A stretch of DNA of 26,876 nucleotides from Oscillospiraceae bacterium (GTDB taxonomy: Bacteria > Bacillota > Clostridia > Oscillospirales > Oscillospiraceae). Position numbers and translations under genes: made by a program. Below, piece by piece: positions 1-6,332 of the stretch; the first letter of the stretch is position 1, and each line of letters begins with the position of its first letter. The stretch covers positions 52,930-79,805 of the forward strand of contig JAJPXI010000207.1 of assembly GCA_021205585.1 (NCBI GenBank), read 5' to 3'. The notes under the pieces were generated by a model. It ran no database searches and was not told where the DNA came from. It saw only the letters and a program-made list of their open reading frames with translations.

Positions 1-2
1 AC

Positions 3-929
3 GGCGGCGTTCTAACTGCAACGGGCGCAGATATTAGTGGCTCGATTACGGCTACAAGCGGCACTATCGGTGGGTTTACAATCAGCAGTACCTGTTTCTT
101 CTCAGGTAATGGTGTACTGACATATGCCGGAATGTACTGTCCAAGCACTATTACCAGCAACTCGATTTGTTTCTACGCAGGAGCATCTACATCGGCACCA
201 ACAACTACGAGTACGAGCAGCTTCTATGTTACCTATGGCGGTGTGATGTACGCCACGGGCGCGATCGTTTCCGGTGAGATCACCGCAACATCCGGCACCA
301 TCTACAATGATGTCAACCTGGGTGGAGCGCTGCACGTCTATGATAACTCCAGCTTGACCACCGAGGGCGGCTATGTCGGCTATTTGGCGGGCAGCAGCGG
401 CAAAGTAGAAACTGATGGTATCGGTGTGATCGACGCCACGGGCTACAACTATCTCATCGCCACAAACGCGGGTGTGCGTATGACCAGCAACAGCGACGAT
501 GGCGATGTTAGTCTGTATCTGAGCGGCGGCAAGATTACCGCGACCGGCGCGGCAACATTTAGCGGTACGTTAACAGTGGGTTCAACCATGACAGTCTCCG
601 GCGCGGCAACGTTCAATGCCGGCGTCCGGCTTGCCAACGGGAAGTATCTCTATTGGAGAAATTCCAGTTCTGCTTACGTCGGCATGATATACCTTACCAC
701 CGCGAACGACTTCTATTTGGGCAACGTAAATTATCCTACTTACATCCGTGGCTCTACCGTGTATGTGGGCAACGCCAGTTGTCCCACATATATCCGAGGT
801 TCCAACATCTATATTAACGGCACAACAATAGACACCTACATCGCCAACAACTCCGGGTCTAATATTAGTTTGGCGACCTCCGCCCCGTCCAGCCTGGACG
901 ACGGCAAAATCTGCCTGGTGTACATTTAA
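3..929 (+). CDS. Phage tail fibre / tail-tip protein, C-terminal part (5' end outside window)
   Basis: The frame is open from the first bases of the window to the stop at 927-929, so this is the C-terminal 308 codons of a longer protein. It is rich in Gly, Ser, Thr and Ala and has repeats typical of tail-tip and fibre proteins. The block GGVLTATGADISGSITATSG near the window start recurs in altered form at about 238-300 (GGVMYATGAIVSGEITATSG). A second pair, YPTYIRGSTVYVG and CPTYIRGSNIYING, lies at about 733-825. Such beta-rich repeats usually form trimeric fibre shafts carried by the prophage endopeptidase-tail or host-specificity proteins. It precedes the next gene by 11 bases. Role in host contact is inferred from composition and position. 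Confidence 0.75.
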   Translation, partial: GGVLTATGADISGSITATSGTIGGFTISSTCFFSGNGVLTYAGMYCPSTITSNSICFYAGASTSAPTTTSTSSFYVTYGGVMYATGAIVSGEITATSGTIYNDVNLGGALHVYDNSSLTTEGGYVGYLAGSSGKVETDGIGVIDATGYNYLIATNAGVRMTSNSDDGDVSLYLSGGKITATGAATFSGTLTVGSTMTVSGAATFNAGVRLANGKYLYWRNSSSAYVGMIYLTTANDFYLGNVNYPTYIRGSTVYVGNASCPTYIRGSNIYINGTTIDTYIANNSGSNISLATSAPSSLDDGKICLVYI

Positions 930-940
930 GGAGGTGTGAA

Positions 941-1729
941 ATGGCTTATGAATCTTATGTGGGCGTAGACGGCGAAAGCCGGGAAATCAGCTATGTCAAG
1001 GTTGGAGCTTCCGGTGTACGCCATGTGATAGCGGCGTATGCGGGAGTGGACGGCGAGGTGCGGCTGATACCGGGGTTGTGCAAAATCGACCATATAGAAG
1101 GGCGATTGTCCGGCTTGGCCGTGTACGATTACAGTAGCGGCAATGCTGTAAGCTTTACCAGTGAATTGAAGGAAAACACTGATTTTTTGGGGTACAGCAA
1201 TAGCAAATCTGAAGCGATATTCATATACAGCAGCGACGGCTCAACTTTTTATGGCAGCATCGAGGTTAGAAAAGAGGGGGGCAATATTTATGCCAACGCT
1301 TGTGATACTGTTAAGATAGTCGCAACGTATGAGTTCTACGCGGTATATCCGGATGGATGTGAAATATCTTTGAAAAATTTGTATTCAAAGGGCGATATCT
1401 GCGGGTTTTTTGGCGGACACATGAGCGTAGGGGGTTCGGTGAGTTACGGCGAGTGGGCTTTGTCCGCGCTGAGCAGCGGAACATCCATTTTCTCGTGGCA
1501 CGAGTTGGATGATTATGATGAATACAATGTTTCTGGTGGCGTGGGTTTTAGCATCGACCTTGGCTCGGAAGGTGGCCTGGTGCATACAGTCGCATGGACC
1601 AGCGACACCGCATCGTCTTATACATTCGGCGCTTATTCCAATATAGAAATCTCTGGCGCTTATACTCTTGCGTTGGGCAACTCTGTCTTTCACGATGAGA
1701 GTATTGATGTAACTTTGACCTTGCAGTAA
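941..1729 (+). CDS. Phage structural-region protein of unknown function
   Basis: This encodes 262 residues and starts at ATG 941 with a strong AAGGAGG-type ribosome binding site about seven bases upstream. I do not recognise the family. The N-terminus (about residues 1-45) repeats the pattern YVGVDGESREI / YAGVDGEVRLIPG, a small beta-rich motif seen in tail and baseplate-associated proteins of Firmicute phages. The rest is rich in Ser, Gly, Tyr and acidic residues, with no signal peptide or membrane segment. Its place between the fibre protein and the DGR target suggests a virion tail component, but this is inference only. Confidence 0.6.
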   Translation: MAYESYVGVDGESREISYVKVGASGVRHVIAAYAGVDGEVRLIPGLCKIDHIEGRLSGLAVYDYSSGNAVSFTSELKENTDFLGYSNSKSEAIFIYSSDGSTFYGSIEVRKEGGNIYANACDTVKIVATYEFYAVYPDGCEISLKNLYSKGDICGFFGGHMSVGGSVSYGEWALSALSSGTSIFSWHELDDYDEYNVSGGVGFSIDLGSEGGLVHTVAWTSDTASSYTFGAYSNIEISGAYTLALGNSVFHDESIDVTLTLQ

Positions 1730-1752
1730 TTGCTTGAAAGGAGACCTAAACC

Positions 1753-1937
1753 ATGCAAATGACCAATGACCTGATGGCGGCCAATATTGAGATTCTGGCG
1801 GAGGCAAATGAGACCGGCAAGCTGGGCTATGCGATCGCCCGGAACCTGCGCAAGCTGCGGGACGCGGCGGCGGCGATACGCTGACGCTGGACGAGCTGGA
1901 CCGCATCTCCCGGCTCATCGAGGAGGAAGAAACCTGA
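1753..1937 (+). pseudogene. Small tail-region gene broken by deletion/frameshift
   Basis: An ATG at 1753 follows the ribosome binding site AAAGGAG and opens a 43-codon frame ending at TGA 1882-1884. Its product begins MQMTNDLMAANIEILAEANE and includes YAIARNLRKLRDA, which resembles the N-terminus of the DUF1617-like phage proteins. The frame one base back then continues without a break to TGA 1935-1937 and encodes GGDTLTLDELDRISRLIEEE, which looks like a normal protein C-terminus. The two halves join at a GCG-repeat tract (about 1862-1874). The simplest reading is one gene of about 110-140 codons that lost its middle and its frame. The family match is tentative. Alternatives are an intact 43-residue protein or a programmed shift at the GCG tract. 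Confidence 0.5.
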
Positions 1938-1971
1938 ATATAAAACGACAGTTTGAAATGGAGGAATTAAA

Positions 1972-2799
1972 ATGGCTTATACACTAAATCACACATGGAG
2001 CAGCGGTGAGACCATCACCACCGGGCGGATGCAGTCTTTGGAGGACGGCGTATACGACAACCACTACGCCAACGCCGGGGCGCACAACGCAATTTACCGA
2101 GGCAAGTCCCTCGGCTCGTCCATGACGAGTACGCAGTCCAGCTATATCAGCGGAGGGACGTTCTACGATCTGTTTGTGGGCGACTACTGGACGATCAGTA
2201 GTAAAAACTACAGAATTGCCGGGTTTGACTACTACTATAATGCCGGAAGTACTAATAATTCTACACATCACGCTGCTGTAGTGCCGGATGCTATTATGTA
2301 CAGCGCACCCATGAACAGCACAAATACTACGGAAGGTGCTTACTACTCCAGCGCTATGTATACCTGTGAGGAAATTACGGTAAGCGATGTTGCTTATACG
2401 GGTCTGGCGAACGCAATTACCACGATTCAGAGTGCATTTGGCGATTATGTGCTGACTTACTGTACATATCTGAATAATGCTACTACCTCTGGTCGAGTTT
2501 CTGAAGGACTGTGGGTCGCTGATCGGGTATGCGATCTTATGACGGAAAACATGGTATATGGCGGCCCGGTGCTTGAGCAGATGAGCTATGGAGGTACAGT
2601 GGTGGCTAACCACAGGGTTGAGAAGTCTCAACTGCCTTTGTTTGCGATGAACCCGAGTCTGGTCAACATCCGGGCCAACTGTTGGTTGCGCGATGTTGTC
2701 TCTTCGACTACCTTTGCCAATGTGCTCTACAACGGCTATGCGTGCAGCGGCAACGCCTCGACCGTCTATGGCGTGCGGCCCTGCTTTCTCGTCAAGTGA
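1972..2799 (+). CDS. DGR target protein (variable tail/receptor-binding protein)
   Basis: This encodes 275 residues, starting at ATG 1972 after the ribosome binding site TGGAGG. The N-terminus (GETITTGRMQSLEDGVY) resembles a tail attachment module. The centre (FVGDYWTISSKNYRIAGFDY, about residues 68-87) resembles proteins common in gut Firmicute phages. The last 40 residues end in the C-type-lectin-like signature NGYACSGNASTVYGVRP and are encoded by the variable repeat at 2670-2783. That repeat matches a downstream template except at adenines, which identifies this as the protein diversified by the retroelement. Mutable positions map to about residues 237, 247, 252, 253, 256, 258-260, 264 and 266. 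By analogy with Mtd of Bordetella phage, it probably displays a variable ligand-binding face on the virion, but the ligand is unknown. Confidence 0.88.
   Translation: MAYTLNHTWSSGETITTGRMQSLEDGVYDNHYANAGAHNAIYRGKSLGSSMTSTQSSYISGGTFYDLFVGDYWTISSKNYRIAGFDYYYNAGSTNNSTHHAAVVPDAIMYSAPMNSTNTTEGAYYSSAMYTCEEITVSDVAYTGLANAITTIQSAFGDYVLTYCTYLNNATTSGRVSEGLWVADRVCDLMTENMVYGGPVLEQMSYGGTVVANHRVEKSQLPLFAMNPSLVNIRANCWLRDVVSSTTFANVLYNGYACSGNASTVYGVRPCFLVK
2670..2783 (+). repeat. DGR variable repeat (VR)
   Basis: These 114 bases at the 3' end of the target gene align without gaps to the template repeat at 3576-3689 (offset 906). The 13 mismatches are at 2681, 2711, 2725, 2726, 2728, 2737, 2743, 2744, 2747, 2749, 2750, 2762 and 2767. 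The template has A at each of them, replaced by G five times, T five times and C three times. No other base differs. The last 15 bases (GGCGTGCGGCCCTG and its 5' neighbour) are identical in both copies and form the likely IMH, the site where mutagenic homology starts. Confidence 0.95.
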
Positions 2800-2806
2800 G
2801 AAATCT

Positions 2807-2829
2807 CCCACCCCCTTTATGGGGGTGGG
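2807..2829 (+). other. GC-rich hairpin just downstream of VR
   Basis: The 9-base arms CCCACCCCC (2807-2815) and GGGGGTGGG (2821-2829) flank the loop TTTAT. It starts 24 bases after the end of VR and 8 bases after the target stop codon. Known DGRs carry a hairpin or cruciform close behind the IMH that aids target recognition, and this one fits in position and GC content. No T-run follows, so it is less likely to be an intrinsic terminator, although it could act as one in part. Confidence 0.7.
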
Positions 2830-2870
2830 GATAATCGGGTATTTTTGAGAATTGCGAAGGAGGTTATATT

Positions 2871-3509
2871 ATTTCAACACTTAAAAGAAACCGACAGAAA
2901 TCCAGTTTCGAGGTATTCCATCACTTTACAGATATGCGCAGGCATATTACTACAGCTCTGCTATGCGACTTCGGATACTCACCTCAGAAGTTTGAGAAGA
3001 GACTCGAAAAGCGATTCGGCGGCCGGAGCTTCGACGAGCTGAGCGAGGTCGAGCAAAATCATTATATCAGGCTGAAGCAACAGGAGCAGGCGTTCGATGA
3101 GTGGTTTATCGCCGATGAGCGGAAAGCGATTATCAATTATATGAGAGAGACGAGTCGGTGCATGAGGGCCGCCAACAGCATATACCCGCAGTATAAGTCG
3201 GAGCTTACGACCCGACGGATACACCAGGAAGAAGCTATCGGATACTGCGAGACGCTCAAGGAGGAACTGCAATACACCATCGAGACGCTCCCGGTTGATG
3301 TAAATAAGTATACGGTCATCGCCGAAATGATAGACAAAGAAATTGAGTATATCAAGGAATGGCGGAAATCCGATAACGGTCGGTTCAAGAAGGCGGTCGC
3401 CGACACAGAAGCAAAGTTCGAGGCCGACAAAGAACGGGCAAGAAAGACGCAGGAGAAAGAGCGAAAGCCCGGGAAGCAGAACGGCGGCAAGCCGCCATTC
3501 GATGTGTAA
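2871..3509 (+). CDS. avd: DGR accessory protein, Avd-like helical protein, apparent ATT start
   Basis: This lies between the VR hairpin and the TR, where DGRs carry their accessory gene. The product is helical and strongly charged (ITTALLCDFGYSPQKFEKRL; CETLKEELQYTIETLPVDVN; EYIKEWRKSDNGRFKKAV) and ends in a Lys/Arg-rich tail that could bind nucleic acid. Known Avd proteins are four-helix bundles that bind the RT and template RNA. The first ATG in frame is 2934, but it lacks a good ribosome binding site. A perfect AAGGAGG (2857-2863) lies 7 bases before ATT 2871. From there the frame reads (M/I)STLKRNRQKSSFEVFHHFTD, which looks like true coding sequence. No ATG, GTG or TTG lies upstream before the stop at 2832. 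I therefore choose ATT 2871 (212 residues); ATG 2934 would give 191. The Avd assignment rests on position and helix content. Confidence 0.75.
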   Translation: MSTLKRNRQKSSFEVFHHFTDMRRHITTALLCDFGYSPQKFEKRLEKRFGGRSFDELSEVEQNHYIRLKQQEQAFDEWFIADERKAIINYMRETSRCMRAANSIYPQYKSELTTRRIHQEEAIGYCETLKEELQYTIETLPVDVNKYTVIAEMIDKEIEYIKEWRKSDNGRFKKAVADTEAKFEADKERARKTQEKERKPGKQNGGKPPFDV

Positions 3510-3575
3510 CCTCATAACGCGGTTGCGCGTCGTAAGACGCTGACCATATCGGGCTACCGCTAACCCTATTTGCCG

Positions 3576-3689
3576 CCGGGCCAACTATTGGTTGCGCGAT
3601 GTTGTCTCTTCGACTAACTTTGCCAATGTGAACAACAACGGCAATGCGAACAACAACAACGCCTCGAACGTCAATGGCGTGCGGCCCTG
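3576..3689 (+). repeat. DGR template repeat (TR)
   Basis: This non-coding copy of the VR lies 67 bases after the accessory gene and 73 bases before the RT start. It contains about 29 adenines, with a dense run of AAC/AAT codon equivalents at 3631-3675. AAY triplets let random substitution of the two A's reach many amino acids while never giving a stop, the usual DGR design. Thirteen of these adenines are changed in the present VR. Past the matched region TR reads GA (a TGA in the target frame) where VR reads GC, so the homology boundary prevents copying of a stop codon. Confidence 0.95.
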
Positions 3690-3761
3690 ATTTCAATGCG
3701 TACTTAATATGCCCAACTGATGAGGCGTGTACGCCCGAGAAAGGAGCAGTAGTCCATTCTC

Positions 3762-4964
3762 ATGGATAATGAGATAAATACAAGCCGGGACGGAGCCGAT
3801 TACGATCGCGTCTCCTATCAGCCTGGCAGTATCATTACTGACGCAAATAATTTATATGACGCTTGGCTTTTAGCCAAGAAAGGTAGTGCGTGGAAGCCAA
3901 AAGTCCAGATGTTTGAAATGAACTGGCTTTCCGGCATTGCTAAATTACAGCGAGAAATCGACAATCGAACCTACAAGCCAAGCAAGCCGTCTGAGTTTAT
4001 CATTCGGGAGCGTGGAAAGGAACGGGTCATCCACGGTGAACAGGTGCGGGACAGAATCGTGGAGCACAGTCTGAACGACAATGTAGTTATTCCGTCTATC
4101 CGCCCGTATCTGATTCATGACAATGCCGCATCCTTAGAAGGTAAAGGCGTTTCGTTTACGAGGAAACGGCTCGTTGGGCACTTAGTCAATTACTACAGCC
4201 ACTGCGGGAATCAGGGATATATCCTTCTGATCGACTTCAAGAAGTATTATGACAACATCCATCACGACATCTTGTTGAAGCAGTTCGGAAAGTATATCCA
4301 AGACGAAACCGCTATGTGGTTGTTGGATTTAATTGTGCGCGGGTTCGAGGTCGATGTATCGTATATGTCTGACGAGGAATACGCCAACTGTCTCAGTGAG
4401 GTCTTCAACGCCATTGAGTATCAGAATGTGGACAAGTCCTTTCTGACCGGTGAGAAGTTTATGAAGAAACATTTGGACATTGGAAACCAGACCTCGCAGA
4501 GCGCGGGGATTCTGTATCCTGCTGAGTTAGACAACTACATCAAGATTGTGTTGAGCGAGAGATATTACGCCAGATACATGGACGATTCCTATATCATCCA
4601 TCAAAGCCGGGAACACCTGCAAGAAGTCTACCAGAAGATTCTCGTGAAGGCAAGGGAGTATGGGTTGATCATCAACGAAAAGAAGACCTACATCGCCAAG
4701 CTGGATGGGCTTTGGCGATTCCTGCAAGTCCATTACTCGCTGACCGATACGGGGAGGATCGTTCGGAAAATCAACCCGCAGCGGCTCACTGTGCAAAGAA
4801 GAAAGATGAAGAAACTCGCTCCTATCATGACGGAGAAAGAATTCCACGACTGGGTGAAATCATGGATTAAAACCCATCGGGAGTTCATGAGCAAGCAGCA
4901 GTATAAAAACATGATTACCCTATACAACGAACTGAAAGAAGAAACGCAAAAATGTACACAATGA
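3762..4964 (+). CDS. DGR-type reverse transcriptase
   Basis: This encodes 400 residues, typical for DGR RTs. Visible RT motifs in order: YILLIDFKKYYDNI with the first catalytic Asp at 158; IGNQTSQ at 240-246, matching the (I/V/L)GxxxSQ motif that separates DGR enzymes from group II intron and retroviral RTs; and the catalytic box YMDD at 272-275 within YARYMDDSYIIH. A basic thumb region follows (INEKKTYIAKL; NPQRLTVQRRKMKKL). There is no maturase or endonuclease domain. The enzyme should copy TR RNA with errors opposite adenine, working with the accessory protein. ATG 3762 is taken as start, but the ribosome binding site AAAGGAG (3740-3746) lies 15 bases away. An in-frame ATT at 3756 has better spacing. 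The next gene overlaps its 3' end. Confidence 0.95.
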   Translation: MDNEINTSRDGADYDRVSYQPGSIITDANNLYDAWLLAKKGSAWKPKVQMFEMNWLSGIAKLQREIDNRTYKPSKPSEFIIRERGKERVIHGEQVRDRIVEHSLNDNVVIPSIRPYLIHDNAASLEGKGVSFTRKRLVGHLVNYYSHCGNQGYILLIDFKKYYDNIHHDILLKQFGKYIQDETAMWLLDLIVRGFEVDVSYMSDEEYANCLSEVFNAIEYQNVDKSFLTGEKFMKKHLDIGNQTSQSAGILYPAELDNYIKIVLSERYYARYMDDSYIIHQSREHLQEVYQKILVKAREYGLIINEKKTYIAKLDGLWRFLQVHYSLTDTGRIVRKINPQRLTVQRRKMKKLAPIMTEKEFHDWVKSWIKTHREFMSKQQYKNMITLYNELKEETQKCTQ

Positions 4965-5275
4965 TTTTATCTGACAGCACCAAGGTCACGTTCTCTGGAA
5001 TGAACGGAACCAACTACATCGTGCCGGACCGGGCGGAAATGGATACCTCTATTTTTACTGACGACAACCTGGCCTCCGGCACGATCACCGACGAAGATGG
5101 GAACATGGAGGAGTTTTCAAATTGGGCTTTTATCCAGCAGCAGAAACAGCCAAGCGGCGATTACTATATCTGCTTCCGGCAGAAAACAGACCAGGAGCTT
5201 GCTGACGAGGCAAGGGATTCCTATATTACCACCCTGGAAGATGCTCTGATCGAGCTGTACGAAGCAATGCTGTAA
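4952..5275 (+). CDS. Small phage protein of unknown function downstream of the RT
   Basis: This encodes 107 residues and overlaps the 3' end of the RT gene. ATG 4952 gives the longest form. ATG 4961 makes a 4-base ATGA overlap with the RT stop and could be the true, translationally coupled start. The N-terminal half (SDSTKVTFSGMNGTNYIVPD) looks beta-rich. The C-terminal half is acidic and helical (DQELADEARDSYITTLEDAL). There is no signal peptide or membrane segment. Similar small proteins occur just before the lysis genes in Firmicute siphophages, so a minor tail or tail-fibre chaperone role is possible, but I cannot name a family. Confidence 0.65.
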   Translation: MYTMILSDSTKVTFSGMNGTNYIVPDRAEMDTSIFTDDNLASGTITDEDGNMEEFSNWAFIQQQKQPSGDYYICFRQKTDQELADEARDSYITTLEDALIELYEAML

Positions 5276-5288
5276 GGAGGGATGAATT

Positions 5289-5411
5289 ATGAGCGCTATT
5301 GCAACTATCTATGCCAAGAAGGTCAGCAACGGGACGAAGACCATTGACGAGGTACCTGAGACTATCAGAGATGAGGTCAAGAAAATCCTTGGTCTGGAGG
5401 ACGACGAATGA
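5289..5411 (+). CDS. Small protein of the CD1375 family
   Basis: This 40-codon gene starts at ATG 5289 after AAGGAGG and ends at TGA 5409-5411. The product, MSAIATIYAKKVSNGTKTID followed by EVPETIRDEVKKILGLEDDE, matches the short proteins annotated as CD1375 family in Clostridia phages: an N-terminal ATIYAKKV strand, then VPETIRDEVKKIL. The function of the family is not known. These proteins are nearly always encoded between tail and lysis genes, as here. The next gene's ATG (5408) overlaps its stop by 4 bases. Family assignment is from recall of the pattern. Confidence 0.75.
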   Translation: MSAIATIYAKKVSNGTKTIDEVPETIRDEVKKILGLEDDE

Positions 5412-5716
5412 TCGGAGAGCAACAAATCTATCTTGCCCATATTGGATGCGATGACTACCTAGCAGTGCTCAAAAACAGGACGGCATTTAATACCCTTGTG
5501 CGTAAGTGTGGAGGGATGCCTATTCCTGACCACAGTGATCAGTTCTGTGCGTCTATTGCATTCGAGAACAGAATGTTTCGGGATGATTTTGTGCGCGAGA
5601 TGAAGAAACAGTTTGGAGTTTATGTGGCCGTAAACTTTCGGAGCGCGTGGATCGACAGGCGGTTTCTCCCGCCACCGTCTGCGCGTAAAGTTGCGGACAC
5701 GCTTATAGTCGTATAA
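5408..5716 (+). CDS. Hypothetical phage protein
   Basis: This encodes 102 residues. It starts at ATG 5408, overlapping the previous stop by 4 bases, with GGAGG seven bases upstream, so translation is probably coupled. I do not recognise a family. It has four Cys (in GCDDYLAV, RKCGGMPIP and FCASIAFEN) and a basic C-terminus (SAWIDRRFLPPPSARKV). There is no membrane segment. It lies in the small-gene cluster between tail and lysis genes. Coding status is supported by its tight position, its ribosome binding site and the lack of any other frame there. Confidence 0.6.
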   Translation: MIGEQQIYLAHIGCDDYLAVLKNRTAFNTLVRKCGGMPIPDHSDQFCASIAFENRMFRDDFVREMKKQFGVYVAVNFRSAWIDRRFLPPPSARKVADTLIVV

Positions 5717-5729
5717 ACGGGGTGGTTGT

Positions 5730-6056
5730 GTGGAAACAATCATTGTCGCAATTATCGGCAGTGGTGCATTGTCGGCGGTGATTAGTGGGTGTTTTACATT
5801 GGCCCAAAGCCGCAAGAAGAAAAATGATGGGATTACCAATGGAGTACAACAATTGCTGTACGACCGAATTAAATATCTGTGCAAAGCTCATATAGAACGA
5901 GGTCAGATTGCAACTAACGATCTGGACGACCTGGAGCGAATGCACAAAATCTACCATGATGACTTAAACGGGAATGGCTTTCTTGACGACTTAGTCAACG
6001 CCGTTCGTAAGCTGCCAATCGACCCGGTTCTGCCGGGGAAAGGAGACGAAAAATGA
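5730..6056 (+). CDS. Membrane-anchored phage protein of the lysis region
   Basis: This encodes 108 residues from GTG 5730. The preceding bases are G-rich but without a clear consensus ribosome binding site. Residues about 3-25 (IIVAIIGSGALSAVISGCFT) form one hydrophobic segment, followed by a charged cytoplasmic tail with helices (LLYDRIKYLCKAHIERGQIA; LERMHKIYHDDLNGNGFLDD). The stop overlaps the ATG of the next gene by 4 bases. Proteins of this layout are common directly before holins in Clostridia phages. Their role is not established, and a holin partner or anti-holin function is possible. Confidence 0.65.
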   Translation: METIIVAIIGSGALSAVISGCFTLAQSRKKKNDGITNGVQQLLYDRIKYLCKAHIERGQIATNDLDDLERMHKIYHDDLNGNGFLDDLVNAVRKLPIDPVLPGKGDEK

Positions 6057-6322
6057 GAACAGTTTTTCAGAAGCTGACCAGCCGGAAGTTTCTTGCTGCT
6101 ATTGTCGGTGTTGTAACCGGCTTGGCTGTAATCTTCGGCTTGGACGAGGGCATTGTTACGAGTGTTGCTGGGGCCGTTGTTTCTGTGACCAGCGTAATCG
6201 CATATATTGTTACCGAGGGTTATATCGACGCAACTGCTGTGGCTGTCGCCGCCGAAGCAGTCGAGACCGCGATTGAAGAACTCACCGGAGACGACGAGGA
6301 AAATACGGAAGCCGAAGAGTGA
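6053..6322 (+). CDS. Phage holin
   Basis: This encodes 89 residues with AAAGGAG before ATG 6053. It has two hydrophobic segments: about residues 11-30 (KFLAAIVGVVTGLAVIFGLD) and 33-53 (VTSVAGAVVSVTSVIAYIVT). An acidic tail (EELTGDDEENTEAEE) follows. A short positive N-terminus, two membrane spans, a charged C-terminus and a position one gene before the amidase fit a class II-type holin. Holins form lesions in the cytoplasmic membrane that let the endolysin reach the wall. It overlaps the preceding gene by 4 bases and lies 10 bases before the amidase. Confidence 0.85.
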   Translation: MRTVFQKLTSRKFLAAIVGVVTGLAVIFGLDEGIVTSVAGAVVSVTSVIAYIVTEGYIDATAVAVAAEAVETAIEELTGDDEENTEAEE

Positions 6323-6332
6323 GGTGAATAAT

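Larger units (their letters stand above)
1972..4964 (+). mobile_element. Diversity-generating retroelement (DGR) cassette
   Basis: All parts of a DGR are present in the usual order: target gene with a 3' variable repeat, a hairpin after the repeat, an Avd-like accessory gene, a template repeat, and a reverse transcriptase of the DGR type. The two repeats differ at 13 of 114 positions, and every difference is at an adenine of the template. Family knowledge: the template RNA is copied by an error-prone RT that misincorporates opposite A, and the cDNA replaces the variable repeat (mutagenic retrohoming). Here the cassette sits between tail genes and lysis genes of a prophage, so the variable protein is probably a virion tip component. 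Confidence 0.95.

Noticed and set aside
2807..2829. Hairpin after the DGR target as a plain terminator
   Set aside because: No T-run follows, downstream DGR genes lack another promoter that I can see, and its place behind VR fits the DGR recognition hairpin better.
3631..3675. AAC-rich stretch as a simple microsatellite
   Set aside because: It is part of the template repeat, matched base for base to VR except at adenines, which a simple repeat would not explain.
1385..3696. Several long open frames on the minus strand opposite the tail, DGR target and accessory genes
   Set aside because: They lack ribosome binding sites, have odd composition and mirror the plus-strand genes, which have recognisable products or tight operon spacing.
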